The translations under genes and the position numbers were made by a program. A stretch of DNA of 64,000 bases, taken from an uncultured Alteromonadaceae bacterium. Its GTDB lineage: Bacteria; Pseudomonadota; Gammaproteobacteria; Enterobacterales; Alteromonadaceae. Of this stretch, positions 24,871 through 33,747 are shown in pieces. The stretch covers positions 1 to 64,000 of the forward strand of contig CAJXMO010000003.1 of the NCBI GenBank assembly GCA_913056495.1, given 5' to 3'. How positions within the stretch are numbered: the first letter of the stretch is position 1; every line of letters begins with the position of its first letter. The notes below the pieces were generated by a model. The model was not told the origin of the DNA. It worked only from the letters and a program-made list of their open reading frames with translations, and made no database searches.

Positions 24871-25542
24871 AATTCAAAACTATACAAGTAAATATTACCG
24901 CCAGTAGTAGGCACTGCCTGCGACGTCAACCCGCTGCGCGGCTACCCATACTAAATTTAAACGCAATACGAGTTCGGTTAACCAAAGCAAATGTATTAAT
25001 AACCTATTAGCAAAGTAGGTTGGTTTAGCGCCGTGGGCGCGTAAGCCAACAGGGGTAAATATAAGCTTTGGGCCAATATTTATTCTATAACCAGATAACG
25101 ATAACCGCGCTTAAAAAGCAATTTTAAAGTGCGTTATAGCAAAAGCAGGGTTATGTTTTATCACAAGTTGACTGGTGATACTTGAGTATTCATAAATAGA
25201 CTAAATTAAATTGGAACAAAAAAATTTAGGATACATTTAAGCTTAAATGGATTCTTTAAGCTAGCCGTGAGAGATGGGGCCTGCACGGGCTATTCTCGGT
25301 TTCTACAAAATTTGAATTGCTCGCTTTTAATATAAATATATGATTTTATTTAATTAATAAATTTACATAATAGGCCATTCAATTCTCTATTAATACAAAT
25401 CTTGCGTTTTATAGCAAAAAATTGAGATTGACGTTAATTTAAAATAAACTAAGTTTCTGAAATTAATTATTTTTATTGATAGGTTTACGGCTTGGAATCA
25501 ATCTGGAAACTGTGAATCCTGATCAAATAGCTGTTATGCAAT
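24871..25542. other. Gene-free stretch with repeat copy 2
   Basis: No supported gene. It contains the second 48-base repeat (25015-25062) and otherwise AT-rich sequence with many stops in all frames. Immediately before the next gene is CTGTTATGC (25531-25539), which resembles the 3' end of a cassette junction, but I cannot find a paired palindrome for it. Confidence 0.55.
25015..25062 (+). repeat. 48-base palindromic dispersed repeat, copy 2
   Basis: Direct repeat of the element at 24000-24047, with a single base change (AGGGG versus AGGAG). The two copies are in the same orientation about 1 kb apart, so recombination between them could delete the first two cassette genes. Confidence 0.85.
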
Positions 25543-25866
25543 ATGTTGGATATCGTGCAGATGAAAGAAGAAGTTGACAATCTGGTTCTAGATGCAATGA
25601 ATCTGTTGCGAGATAGAAGCTTGTCCGAAATAATTTTCTGCCCCTACCATGGCAGAGAAAGGGGCGAGTACTTTAATATTTCCGATAAGGAAATTGAAGG
25701 TAGAATAAAAACTTCGATATATGAGGGCTTTAATGTCGAACTTGTTACTTCGTTGTCTCAATTGATTGTTTGCGTGTGGGAGTATCCTGGGCCTAAACCA
25801 GAAAAAGAGTACGTGGTTAATCTTATTGATATTCCGGGTTTTGTAAAAGATCTAGATGGCGATTAA
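25543..25866 (+). CDS. Small cassette-borne protein of unknown function
   Basis: A 107-residue acidic, soluble protein with no family I recognise; it has an N-terminal helix (VDNLVLDAMNLLRDR), a CPYHGRERGEYF segment and a beta-rich C-terminal half. The stop codon lies 2 bases before attC site 2, the canonical gene-cassette arrangement. An in-frame ATG at 25561 is an alternative start; neither has a clear ribosome site, which is common in cassettes. Confidence 0.6.
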   Translation: MLDIVQMKEEVDNLVLDAMNLLRDRSLSEIIFCPYHGRERGEYFNISDKEIEGRIKTSIYEGFNVELVTSLSQLIVCVWEYPGPKPEKEYVVNLIDIPGFVKDLDGD

Positions 25867-25868
25867 AT

Positions 25869-25982
25869 GCATAACAAGTTTGTCCATTTGACGTTTTGGT
25901 CTTCGCTCCGTTTTGGGGTGGCTTCGCCACTTTACCCCAAAACTCCACTACAACCAAAACGCAAATGACAAAGGCGTTGAGA
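25869..25982 (+). other. attC recombination site 2 (integron cassette)
   Basis: Starts with GCATAAC (matches RYYYAAC) and ends with GGCGTTGAGA. The 5' arm TTTGTCCATTTGACGTTTTGG pairs with the 3' arm (reverse complement TTTGTCATTTGCGTTTTGG) with two unpaired bases on one strand, which correspond to the extrahelical bases that orient integrase binding. A further internal palindrome (GTTTTGGGGTGG...CCCCAAAAC) forms the variable terminal structure. Length about 114 bases. Confidence 0.87.
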
Positions 25983-26075
25983 CTTTAGAAAAACCTTTGT
26001 GAATTTTTGACGTAGCGAACGATAATTTTTTAAGAGAGAATTCTTTCAACAGTCTCGAGAGGTTAACATCGAATT

Positions 26076-26378
26076 GTGTTTAATCGTCTAACCAATTTCA
26101 AAGCTACAAAAACTTCAGCAGCAATAACATCAATTGCTCAACTGAGCTTTTTCTTTTTTACGGTATTTGTTTATCTAGCATTAGATAACTCTGAAGCTGT
26201 CATTGTTATAGCCGTTTTAATTGGCTTTCCATTGTTTTTATTGTCTTCTTTTTTCTTTGTATTTGGCATTCCTTTTAAGCTGTTTGAGAAAGCAACTTAT
26301 ATCAGAATGTTGTGCTGGTGTTTAAGTGGCGGTATTTTCTTAAACGTTGTCTCTCTATTGGCTATAGCTATAAGTTAG
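26076..26378 (+). CDS. Small membrane protein behind attC site 2
   Basis: A 100-residue hydrophobic protein with three likely membrane helices (LSFFFFTVFVYLAL, VIVIAVLIGFPLFLLSSFFFVFG, LSGGIFLNVVSLLAIAI). It starts at a GTG with GAGAGG about 13 bases upstream, 93 bases after attC site 2, so it is probably another cassette gene; no attC follows it. No family recognised. Confidence 0.55.
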   Translation: MFNRLTNFKATKTSAAITSIAQLSFFFFTVFVYLALDNSEAVIVIAVLIGFPLFLLSSFFFVFGIPFKLFEKATYIRMLCWCLSGGIFLNVVSLLAIAIS

Positions 26379-26692
26379 TAAATAAGGATAGATAATTGGA
26401 CTCCCCTTTTATGAAACTAATCTTTTAGATTTGAGTTTTTGTTGTTGACAGCGGGGAGTCCACATAGGTTTCGCGAAGCCGCAACTTAATCCTATTGCAG
26501 GAGCCTTCCTCTGCAAAGCACGTGCTGACTGGGCTGTTAGACAAAGCTACAAATTAAAATCTGCATAAATTAAAACGAAATGAACTAAGGTATTCGGGGG
26601 TTTTGATGGCGACAACGACTGTTGTGCACCGGATAGAAACGCTTGAAAACTATGATTAATATTGTTCACAAATAATACAAAGATAAACATGC
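26379..26692. other. Gene-free end of the cassette cluster with a spaced inverted repeat
   Basis: TGGACTCCCC (26397-26406) and GGGGAGTCCA (26453-26462) are perfect 10-base arms 46 bases apart. Further on, GGGCTGTTAGAC (about 26537-26548) resembles an attC 3' end but has no matching 5' partner. No coding potential seen. Confidence 0.5.
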
Positions 26693-26727
26693 CTATGGGT
26701 TAGGCTGAATTTAAACCTAACCCATAG
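26693..26727 (-). terminator. Hairpin terminator of the upp-uraA operon
   Basis: CTATGGGTTAGG and CCTAACCCATAG form a 12-bp stem with an 11-base loop directly behind the uraA stop codon. The T tract on the minus strand is interrupted, so termination may be partial. Confidence 0.7.
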
Positions 26728-26732
26728 CTTTA

Positions 26733-27959
26733 TTATTGAGCTTTAGCCGGTGGCAAGATCCAGTTTAAGATAATCCCGACAATGGCGCATAAGCTTACGC
26801 CCTGCAGGCTAAACGCTGAGCCACCCATTTGCATGCCTCCAATACCAAATACCAGAATCAAACCGATAATACTCAGGTTTCTCGGCGCGGCTAAATCAAT
26901 TTTTGCGCTGGCTAGTGTATTTAATCCCACTACTGCAATCGAGCCAAATAAAAGCGTCATAATGCCGCCCATCACAGGCGTGGGTATTGTTTGTAGCAAT
27001 GCGCCCATTTTCGCAATAAAGGCAAGTAAAATGGCAAATATAGCCGCCCAAACCATGATTTTGGGGTTAAAGTTTCGGGTAAGCATAACCGCACCCGTCA
27101 CCTCTGAGTAGGTTGTATTTGGCGGGCCACCTAAAGCGGATGCGAATGAAGTTGCAATACCGTCGCCCAGCAAGGTACGGTGCAGTCCCGGCTTTTTCAG
27201 AAAGTCTTTACCGGCAACCTGGCTGATTGCCATCATATCGCCGATATGTTCAATTGCGGGCGCAATGGCGACCGGGATCATAAATAAAATAGCCTGCCAT
27301 TTAAATTCCGGTACGATAAAGTCAGGCACAGCCAGTACATTGGCTGAGTGCACCGCACTAAAATCAACGAGTCCAAAACTGAGCGCTAACAGATAGCCTG
27401 CAACTATACCGGATAAAATAGGTAACAGCCTTAATAGCCCGCGTGCCCATATTGCTACGATTAGGGTAACAGTCAGTGAACCCATGGATAATAGCACAGC
27501 GTCACTTTGTGCCATTAAAACAGCCGAACCATCACCGGTTTTGCCTAGCGCCATATTCACTGCAACCGGAGCCAGTGCCAGACCAATCACCATAATCACA
27601 GGACCCACCACAACAGGCGGTAAAATTTGATGTAAAATATTAACGCCTTTTAGCTTAACCAGTGCACTTAGCAAAACATAGCTCAGTCCGGCACACATCA
27701 GGCCGCCCATAGTCGCTTCTACACCGTATAATTCTTTACACGCAATAATAGGGGCAATAAAAGCAAAGGATGAGGCTAAAAACACAGGGACTTTATTTTT
27801 GGTGATAAAATGGAAAATTAAAGTACCGGCACCAGCCGTAAACAAAGCGACATTTGCATTTAATCCGGTCAATAAGGGTACCAGTACCAAAGCGCCAAAT
27901 GCGACAAACAGCATTTGTGCACCGGTTATCATTGTTTTTACTGAAAATTGATTTGCCAT
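26733..27959 (-). CDS. uraA: Uracil permease (UraA-type nucleobase:proton symporter)
   Basis: A 408-residue inner-membrane protein of the NCS2 family with about 14 hydrophobic segments. Family landmarks: VFLASSFAFIAPI, PVAIAPAIEHIGDMMAISQV (substrate/proton Glu) and GGPPNTTYSEVTGAVMLTRNF. Its start codon overlaps the stop of upp by one base, so uptake of uracil and its conversion to UMP are coupled in one operon. Confidence 0.95.
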   Translation of the reverse strand: MANQFSVKTMITGAQMLFVAFGALVLVPLLTGLNANVALFTAGAGTLIFHFITKNKVPVFLASSFAFIAPIIACKELYGVEATMGGLMCAGLSYVLLSALVKLKGVNILHQILPPVVVGPVIMVIGLALAPVAVNMALGKTGDGSAVLMAQSDAVLLSMGSLTVTLIVAIWARGLLRLLPILSGIVAGYLLALSFGLVDFSAVHSANVLAVPDFIVPEFKWQAILFMIPVAIAPAIEHIGDMMAISQVAGKDFLKKPGLHRTLLGDGIATSFASALGGPPNTTYSEVTGAVMLTRNFNPKIMVWAAIFAILLAFIAKMGALLQTIPTPVMGGIMTLLFGSIAVVGLNTLASAKIDLAAPRNLSIIGLILVFGIGGMQMGGSAFSLQGVSLCAIVGIILNWILPPAKAQ

Positions 27960-28588
27960 TAAACTGTTCCGAATATTTTGTCACCCGCATCGCCCAAACC
28001 GGGAATAATATAACCTTTTTCGTTGAGATGGCTGTCTAAGGCGGCAGTAAAAATTTCAACATCAGGATGGACTTCAAGTGTTTTTTCAACACCTTCCGGC
28101 GCGGCCACTAAAACAATCACTTTGATTTGTCGACAGCCTGCTCTTTTAAGCATGTCTATAGTGGCTATCATAGAACCGCCGGTGGCCAGCATAGGATCTA
28201 TGATCAGGCTGATGCGCTCGTCAATTTTACCCACCAGCTTTTCAAAATAAGGATCGGGTTCGAGCGTTTCTTCATTGCGCTGAAGCCCAACCACACTCAC
28301 TTTTGCAGAAGGAATCAGTTGAGTTACGCCATCCATCATGCCCAAACCGGCTCTTAAAATGGGCACAACGGTAATTTTTTTACCTTTAATGTGCTCAACT
28401 TCCAGCGGGGTATCCTGCCAGCCGGTAATGGTTTTTTGCTCAAGCTCTAAATCTTTAGTTGCTTCGTAAGTTAATAATGCGCCGACTTCAGAGGCAAGCT
28501 CACGGAAGCTTTTAGTGCTGATGCCTGAAGCTCTCATCAGGCCTATTTTGTGTTGGATAAGTGGGTGTTTAATTACATTAATTGGCAT
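27959..28588 (-). CDS. upp: Uracil phosphoribosyltransferase
   Basis: Salvages uracil plus PRPP to UMP. 209 residues, the normal length. The PRPP loop [10 protein letters not shown] and the uracil-binding C-terminal segment ([17 protein letters not shown]) are intact, as are [10 protein letters not shown] and EPDPYFEKL. First gene of the upp-uraA pair. The 200 bases upstream carry no other gene and should hold the promoter. Confidence 0.97.
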   Translation of the reverse strand: MPINVIKHPLIQHKIGLMRASGISTKSFRELASEVGALLTYEATKDLELEQKTITGWQDTPLEVEHIKGKKITVVPILRAGLGMMDGVTQLIPSAKVSVVGLQRNEETLEPDPYFEKLVGKIDERISLIIDPMLATGGSMIATIDMLKRAGCRQIKVIVLVAAPEGVEKTLEVHPDVEIFTAALDSHLNEKGYIIPGLGDAGDKIFGTV

Positions 28589-28791
28589 AGGTATAATTTA
28601 GATAATTTGACTTAAAATCAAGTATACAATAAGACTAAAGCGGCCGCAGTTTAAATTTTGATAAGACCCATCCGATGGCTTATGTGGATGCCGATATAGG
28701 CTTGACTGATTGATGAACGGAAAATTCAATTCGGTATTAGTTGGCGCTTTTAAATAAATGAACCGGTACGCCCGGGCATAAAAAAGCTAAT

Positions 28792-29037
28792 TCAGGGCTG
28801 TAGCATGGTTAATGCTAAATACGGCACCAGATTAAATACAATCAGCAAAACTTTATAGATAGCAAGGTACTGGTAGGCTACCAAACTCATCTGCTCAGGC
28901 GTCAGATTAAATAGTTTTCCGTGCATTGAATACACCCATTTTTTTAAAGCTGTCCAAAGGATAGTGCTGATAAATATTAGAATAATATTCATTATTGTCA
29001 TCCACTGGAAGAATGTGGTGAGTTGATGGATGTCCAT
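28792..29037 (-). CDS. Small membrane protein (DUF6868-like)
   Basis: An 81-residue protein with two membrane helices (MTIMNIILIFISTILWTAL and AIYKVLLIVFNLVPYLALTM). The WVYSMHGKLFNLTPEQ segment between them and the NLVPYLAL end resemble, from memory, the DUF6868 family, widespread in marine Gammaproteobacteria and of unknown role. Divergent from the DUF2252 gene. Confidence 0.75.
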   Translation of the reverse strand: MDIHQLTTFFQWMTIMNIILIFISTILWTALKKWVYSMHGKLFNLTPEQMSLVAYQYLAIYKVLLIVFNLVPYLALTMLQP

Positions 29038-29180
29038 TTTTATTGCCTTTTAAATCTGACTTTATTCAACTTTAGCAGTTAAATAAAAACCCGCGGGATT
29101 AATCTTTATTTTATTAATTTGGATCAAAGCTCAACTCACACTAACCTTAAGACTATGAGTCAAAATTTGAGCTTTGCCTT

Positions 29181-30446
29181 ATGGAACGAAACATTATTTT
29201 AGATAATATTTTCACGCAAGTTGACGGCGTTAAACCGGATAAGCAACTTGGAAAACATCAAAAAATGGCCGTTAGTCCGTTTTTGTTTTTCAGAGGCAGT
29301 GCCGCCGTTTTTTATCATGATATAGCCAGTCAGGTGATACAACTACCAGACTCGGTTGCAGACTGGCCGCTGACCATGATCACCGGTGATTGTCATTTAT
29401 CAAATTTTGGGCTATTCAGTGAAGAAGGGTCACATGGTGACCATGTGATATTTGCACCAAATGATTTTGATGATGCCTGTATCGGCCATGCCAGTTGGGA
29501 TATTTTACGTTTTCTGGTTAGTCTGCAACTCGCCGCCATTGACGTGGATACTCACACCTTAGGTAGCGATTTTATTTATCAGGCACAGAGTTTATTTTTG
29601 TCTGAATATTGTCAAACGTTAACTCACCTGGTTGAACGGAAACTGGCATATACCTTTGTCATTGACAAGGTCGATAAGACGTATTTTTTGCATCGCTATT
29701 TTAAAAAGGCCAAAAAGCGGGCCGCTCAGGGTAAAAAGTTTTCTCAAAAAAGCGCTTTGGCTAAAGCGGTTGATTTAAATGCGCCCGAACTTAAATTTAA
29801 GGATTTACCGGATAAATTTAGGATTTTGGATGCGGCGCAATATGCTGAGCTGGATGCGATATTTTTACCTTATATGGATGATCATATTCTGGATATTGTG
29901 CTTAGATTGGATGCCGGAACCGGTTCCAACAATATGGACAGGTATTATTTATTAGTGGGTCCGCACAGACAGAATAATTTTGATAACCATAGCCTTTATC
30001 ATATCGTTGAAGTGAAACAGCAAAGACAAGCAGCCCCCATTTATTATTTTCCGGATCTTAACCCCAGCAATCAGTTAAATCCGGCACACTTAACCACGGT
30101 TTGCCAACGCAGAATGCAGCGCAATCCGGATTTGGTACTGGACGAATTACATTGGCAAGGGGCTCACTGGTTGGTGCGCTCCCGTCACCACGCCAAAGTG
30201 GGTATAGATCCGAAAGACTTATTGCAAGGCAATGTCTCTGCTAATTTTATCGAGTATGCTCGGATGTGCGCTAAGGTACTGGCACTTGCACATGCCAGAG
30301 CGGACAGGCGCTCTACAATATTTGAGCATGCTGTCTCTGAGAGTTTAAAGCATTTGCAATCTGAATTTATTTTTAGTGCCAGCTTGTATACAGAGCAGGT
30401 TGTAGCAGATTGGCAGTGGCTAAAACAGAATATTGAAAGCGAGTAG
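29181..30446 (+). CDS. DUF2252 family protein
   Basis: A 421-residue cytoplasmic protein of unknown biochemical role. The family signature is clear: FFRGSAAVFYHD, GDCHLSNFG, and NDFDDACIGHASWDILRFL, which together resemble the active-site order of aminoglycoside-phosphotransferase/protein-kinase-like folds (catalytic Asp-x4-Asn, metal Asp). Substrate unknown. Stands alone, with a repeat-rich zone behind it. Confidence 0.9.
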   Translation: MERNIILDNIFTQVDGVKPDKQLGKHQKMAVSPFLFFRGSAAVFYHDIASQVIQLPDSVADWPLTMITGDCHLSNFGLFSEEGSHGDHVIFAPNDFDDACIGHASWDILRFLVSLQLAAIDVDTHTLGSDFIYQAQSLFLSEYCQTLTHLVERKLAYTFVIDKVDKTYFLHRYFKKAKKRAAQGKKFSQKSALAKAVDLNAPELKFKDLPDKFRILDAAQYAELDAIFLPYMDDHILDIVLRLDAGTGSNNMDRYYLLVGPHRQNNFDNHSLYHIVEVKQQRQAAPIYYFPDLNPSNQLNPAHLTTVCQRRMQRNPDLVLDELHWQGAHWLVRSRHHAKVGIDPKDLLQGNVSANFIEYARMCAKVLALAHARADRRSTIFEHAVSESLKHLQSEFIFSASLYTEQVVADWQWLKQNIESE

Positions 30447-31495
30447 AGATATAGATTTTTGTTCGGTTTAGCCTACAAGGAAGCTGGTATTAGAGCCGTG
30501 CAGCAGCTATTTTCGTTAGCCAAGAAATATTGTTTATTTCGCCATAAATGGCGACCACAATAAAGCCGTAGGTGCAGGTTTATTGCTGATTCCAATGCTT
30601 TGCGTAGTAATTGCTGGTTCCCACGCTCTGCGTGGTAATCAGTAACCTTACCCGAATTAAACCGTTTGAATGTCTGCTTTGTTCGATTAGCGAATCTGGA
30701 ATAGGTTTCAAAAAGACTTCTGCTTACGAGTTTAAGTCGTCTAAACATCATCATTTTTCAATTAATGTAGGTTGGAATGAGCCTAGGCGAATCCCAACAA
30801 TTAGCGTTATTAAATATAATTGTTGGGATTCACTTCGTTCGCCCCAACCTACAAGACTCGACTTATCGCTTTATCCAGAGAATTGTTTATATTAGGTCTG
30901 CACACTGCATCACCAAGCTTGACACCTAGGGTTTATATTTGGGTAGGCGCGAAGCTTGCTCGCGTAAATATAAATAAAAATTGATCTAGGTAACCAGACT
31001 GGATGACGGTTTATCTCAATTGGTGGCTTACGCGCCCACGGCGCTAAACCACCCTACATCACTACGTTTGAGCTTACGTAGGTGCGAAGCTTACTCGCGT
31101 GAATTATTTCCGGAGTAAATCCGCTGCTAAGATTCGTTGTAGGTCGCCATTTATGGCGAAATAAATGATATTTTCCGGTTAACGGCAATTGCTTCTACAT
31201 TGGTCTAATACCTAGCTCCATGCAGGCAAAGCCGAACAAATGTCCGATATTCGCTCAAAGACGACACTGAGATTCAAAAATCTCAGCCCGCGTAGGTTGG
31301 GTCGAGCGAAGCGAATCCCAACAATTTTTTAACACCGCCAAATGTTGGGTGCGCCTCTGGCTTATCACAACCTACATTTATGCAAAAATTGGAGTCGCGT
31401 AAATGACTCCAACTCGCTCAAAAACGACATTGAGATTCAAAAAAACTCAGTGTCTACAATTAGTTCTTCCCCAATGCGGGGTAAACCCGCTGCGA
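30447..31495. repeat. Repeat-rich gene-free zone (about 1 kb)
   Basis: No credible gene; the frames here run across repeats. Contents: CGCCATAAATGGCGAC (about 30540) and its reverse at 31140-31160; GGTTCCCACGCTCTGCGTGG (about 30617); a long hairpin element 30766-30853 with TGTAGGTTGG/CCAACCTACA ends and inner AATCCCAACAAT/ATTGTTGGGATT arms; a related element 31292-31376; GCGCGAAGCTTGCTCGCG (about 30947) and a diverged copy near 31084; an inverted copy of the 48-base repeat at 31022-31057; and two copies of CGCTCAAA-ACGACA-TGAGATTC (about 31252 and 31414). Confidence 0.8.
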
Positions 31496-32260
31496 CTAGA
31501 CCCGTTCACCCAGTTTAAATAAAACAGATTCACCCGGTTGCATTTTTTGCCAGCGTTCATCATTGGTTAGGGGGCGGGTGGCAATCACAGTGACTATATC
31601 ATTGGGGGTGGTTTCGGTTTGAAAATCGACGACCATTTCAGCATCAATTAAGGTGGCTTTGCCAAAAGGCGCGCGGCGGGTGATCCAATGTAAGTTATTG
31701 GTACAGTAGGCTAGCACATATACGCCATCGGTGAGCAGCATATTAAATACGCCTTTGTCTTTGAGGGTATCGGCTAATTTGGCTGCGTAGCGAAACACAG
31801 TGGCCATGCTGGACGGTTTGCTCGGGTATTTTTGGCGGATTTTATCAAGCAGCCAACAAAACGCGAGTTCACTGTCGGTATTGCCAACCGGGCGGTAAAA
31901 CTCAGGCTTAAGATCCTGATAATTGGACAGTTGACCATTATGGGCAAAAGTGATTTCTTTGCCCCAAAGTTCCCGGGTAAAGGGGTGCGTATTTTCAAGA
32001 CAAACGCGGCCGCGGTTGCCTTGGCGAATATGGCTGATAACAGATACACTTTTAATTGGATAGGCTTTAACTAGCTTTGCAATTTCTGATTTACAGCTGG
32101 GTAGGGGATCTTTAAAGGTGCGACAGCCTTTACCCTCATAAAAAGTGATACCCCAGCCATCTTTATGTGGTCCTGTATTGCCGCCACGTTCAATTAACCC
32201 ACTGAAGCTAAAACAAATATCGGTTGGTACATTAGCCGACATGCCTAACAGCTCACACAT
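31496..32260 (-). CDS. Class II glutamine amidotransferase (YafJ-like)
   Basis: A 254-residue N-terminal-nucleophile hydrolase. Cys2 right after the initiator Met (MCELLGMS) is the expected nucleophile, and HKDGWGI, ISHIRQGNRG, ENTHPF, FAHNGQL and GNTDSE are the glutaminase-pocket motifs of the YafJ/DUG3 type. Relatives include gamma-glutamyl hydrolases of glutathione breakdown, but the acceptor here is unknown. Monocistronic as far as seen. Confidence 0.92.
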   Translation of the reverse strand: MCELLGMSANVPTDICFSFSGLIERGGNTGPHKDGWGITFYEGKGCRTFKDPLPSCKSEIAKLVKAYPIKSVSVISHIRQGNRGRVCLENTHPFTRELWGKEITFAHNGQLSNYQDLKPEFYRPVGNTDSELAFCWLLDKIRQKYPSKPSSMATVFRYAAKLADTLKDKGVFNMLLTDGVYVLAYCTNNLHWITRRAPFGKATLIDAEMVVDFQTETTPNDIVTVIATRPLTNDERWQKMQPGESVLFKLGERV

Positions 32261-32431
32261 TTTTATTGACCCCTAACTCAAGTGTAACGCTATTTTAGTG
32301 AGCTTTTGACGGATCGCAAGTTTAAGCTTGCCGCTGAATATGGATTTGAGTTTAACCTGAATGCTGACTAAATTTAGTTTTAGGTTCTGCCAATAAATAC
32401 TCAATGGATTTAAATTATAGGATGTTATTCA

Positions 32432-32818
32432 ATGACTAAATTCAATCTCATTAAACTGGCCGATTTAATCACTTTTATCGGTTTAGTTGGCTTAATTTCG
32501 ACCGGTATTGTATTAAGGTACAGTTTGCCGGCTGGCAGTGGCGGTGACAGTATTTGGGGGTTAACCCGACATCAGTGGGGGGATGTTCATTTTTATATTT
32601 GCATTGGTTTTTTAGCGTTAATGAGCCTGCATCTATTTTTACATTTGGCTTTTATTAAACAAGCCTTGGCCGGCAAGGCCTCACGAGAGCATAAATACAG
32701 ATTAAGTTTTGGGGTTTTAGGTTTATTGGCGTTAATCTTATTGCTATTAGCACCTGTCTTTTCACCAGTGTCGGAATCGGGGACACATCCGGTTAAGCAG
32801 TTTGAACCGCGCAGGTAG
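32432..32818 (+). CDS. DUF4405 membrane protein (cytochrome b561-like fold)
   Basis: A 128-residue protein with three membrane helices and a short charged tail. Spaced histidines (TRHQWGDVHFYI, MSLHLFLHLAF) are placed as in DUF4405, a heme-b-like membrane family. Function unknown. A terminator immediately follows. Confidence 0.85.
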   Translation: MTKFNLIKLADLITFIGLVGLISTGIVLRYSLPAGSGGDSIWGLTRHQWGDVHFYICIGFLALMSLHLFLHLAFIKQALAGKASREHKYRLSFGVLGLLALILLLLAPVFSPVSESGTHPVKQFEPRR

Positions 32819-32840
32819 AGCATAATGATAAAAACAAAAA

Positions 32841-32863
32841 AGCCCGTTATAAAACGGGCTTTT
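32841..32863. terminator. Bidirectional intrinsic terminator
   Basis: AGCCCGTT and AACGGGCT pair around a short loop, flanked by an A run on the left and TTTT on the right; it separates the DUF4405 gene from the converging dapD operon. Confidence 0.85.
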
Positions 32864-32919
32864 AAATTATAGCCGGATAAGCAAGCTGCTATCCGAAGCT
32901 AAATCTTATGGAAATAAGA

Positions 32920-33744
32920 TTAGTCGATGCTACGTAATAACTCGTTGATACCCACTTTAGAGCGTGTTTTTTCATCTACTTTTTTAACGATAACTGCTGC
33001 GTATAAGCTGTAAGTACCGCATTTTGAAGGCAATGAGCCTGATACCACTACAGAGCCTGCTGGTACGCGGCCATATGTGACTTCGCCTGTTTCACGGTCA
33101 AAAATCTTTGTGCTTTGGCCAATGTAAACACCCATAGAAATAACTGAACCTTCTTCAACCACAACACCTTCTACGATCTCAGAACGTGCGCCGATGAAAC
33201 AGTTATCTTCAATAATAGTTGGGTTAGCTTGTAATGGCTCTAAAACACCACCAATGCCTACACCACCAGATAAGTGAACGTTTTTACCGATTTGTGCACA
33301 TGAACCCACTGTTGCCCAAGTATCAACCATAGAGCCTGAATCTACGTATGCGCCAATGTTTACATAAGATGGCATTAATACAGTGTTAGGTGCAATGTAT
33401 GAACCTTTACGAACTGCAGCAGGTGGCACAACACGTACGCCGTCAGCTTTGAATTGTTCTGCTGTGTAGCTTGCGTATTTCATGTCTACTTTGTCGTAGT
33501 ACTGCGTTTCGCCACCATCAATCGGCGCATTGTCACGAATACGGAAAGACAATAATACTGCCTTTTTTAACCATTGGTGAACAACCCACTCACCAGAAAT
33601 TTTTTCTGCTACACGGGCTTTACCACTGTCGATTAATGCAACGGCTTCTTCAACTGCACTTTTTACTTCAGCTGTTACCGTAGCTGGCGTAATTTCAGCG
33701 CGGTTTTCAAATGCGCTTTCGATGATAGTTTTAATATCAGACAT
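32920..33744 (-). CDS. dapD: Tetrahydrodipicolinate N-succinyltransferase
   Basis: Lysine/diaminopimelate pathway enzyme that succinylates tetrahydrodipicolinate using succinyl-CoA. 274 residues with a helical N-terminal domain and a left-handed beta-helix of hexapeptide repeats (about 105-230: [37 protein letters not shown]). Last gene of map-glnD-dapD; only 3 bases separate it from glnD. Confidence 0.97.
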   Translation of the reverse strand: MSDIKTIIESAFENRAEITPATVTAEVKSAVEEAVALIDSGKARVAEKISGEWVVHQWLKKAVLLSFRIRDNAPIDGGETQYYDKVDMKYASYTAEQFKADGVRVVPPAAVRKGSYIAPNTVLMPSYVNIGAYVDSGSMVDTWATVGSCAQIGKNVHLSGGVGIGGVLEPLQANPTIIEDNCFIGARSEIVEGVVVEEGSVISMGVYIGQSTKIFDRETGEVTYGRVPAGSVVVSGSLPSKCGTYSLYAAVIVKKVDEKTRSKVGINELLRSID

Positions 33745-33747
33745 ATC

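Noticed and set aside
26470..26550. Third attC site ending at GTTAGAC
   Set aside because: No complementary 5' arm with an AAC core could be found within the expected length; kept only as a weak observation.
30473..30895. Two overlapping frames of 93-94 residues after the DUF2252 gene
   Set aside because: Both run through palindromic dispersed repeats and read as random composition without signals.
30766..31376. CRISPR array suggested by repeated short motifs
   Set aside because: Repeats differ in length and orientation, are unevenly spaced and are palindromic intergenic elements; no cas genes are present.
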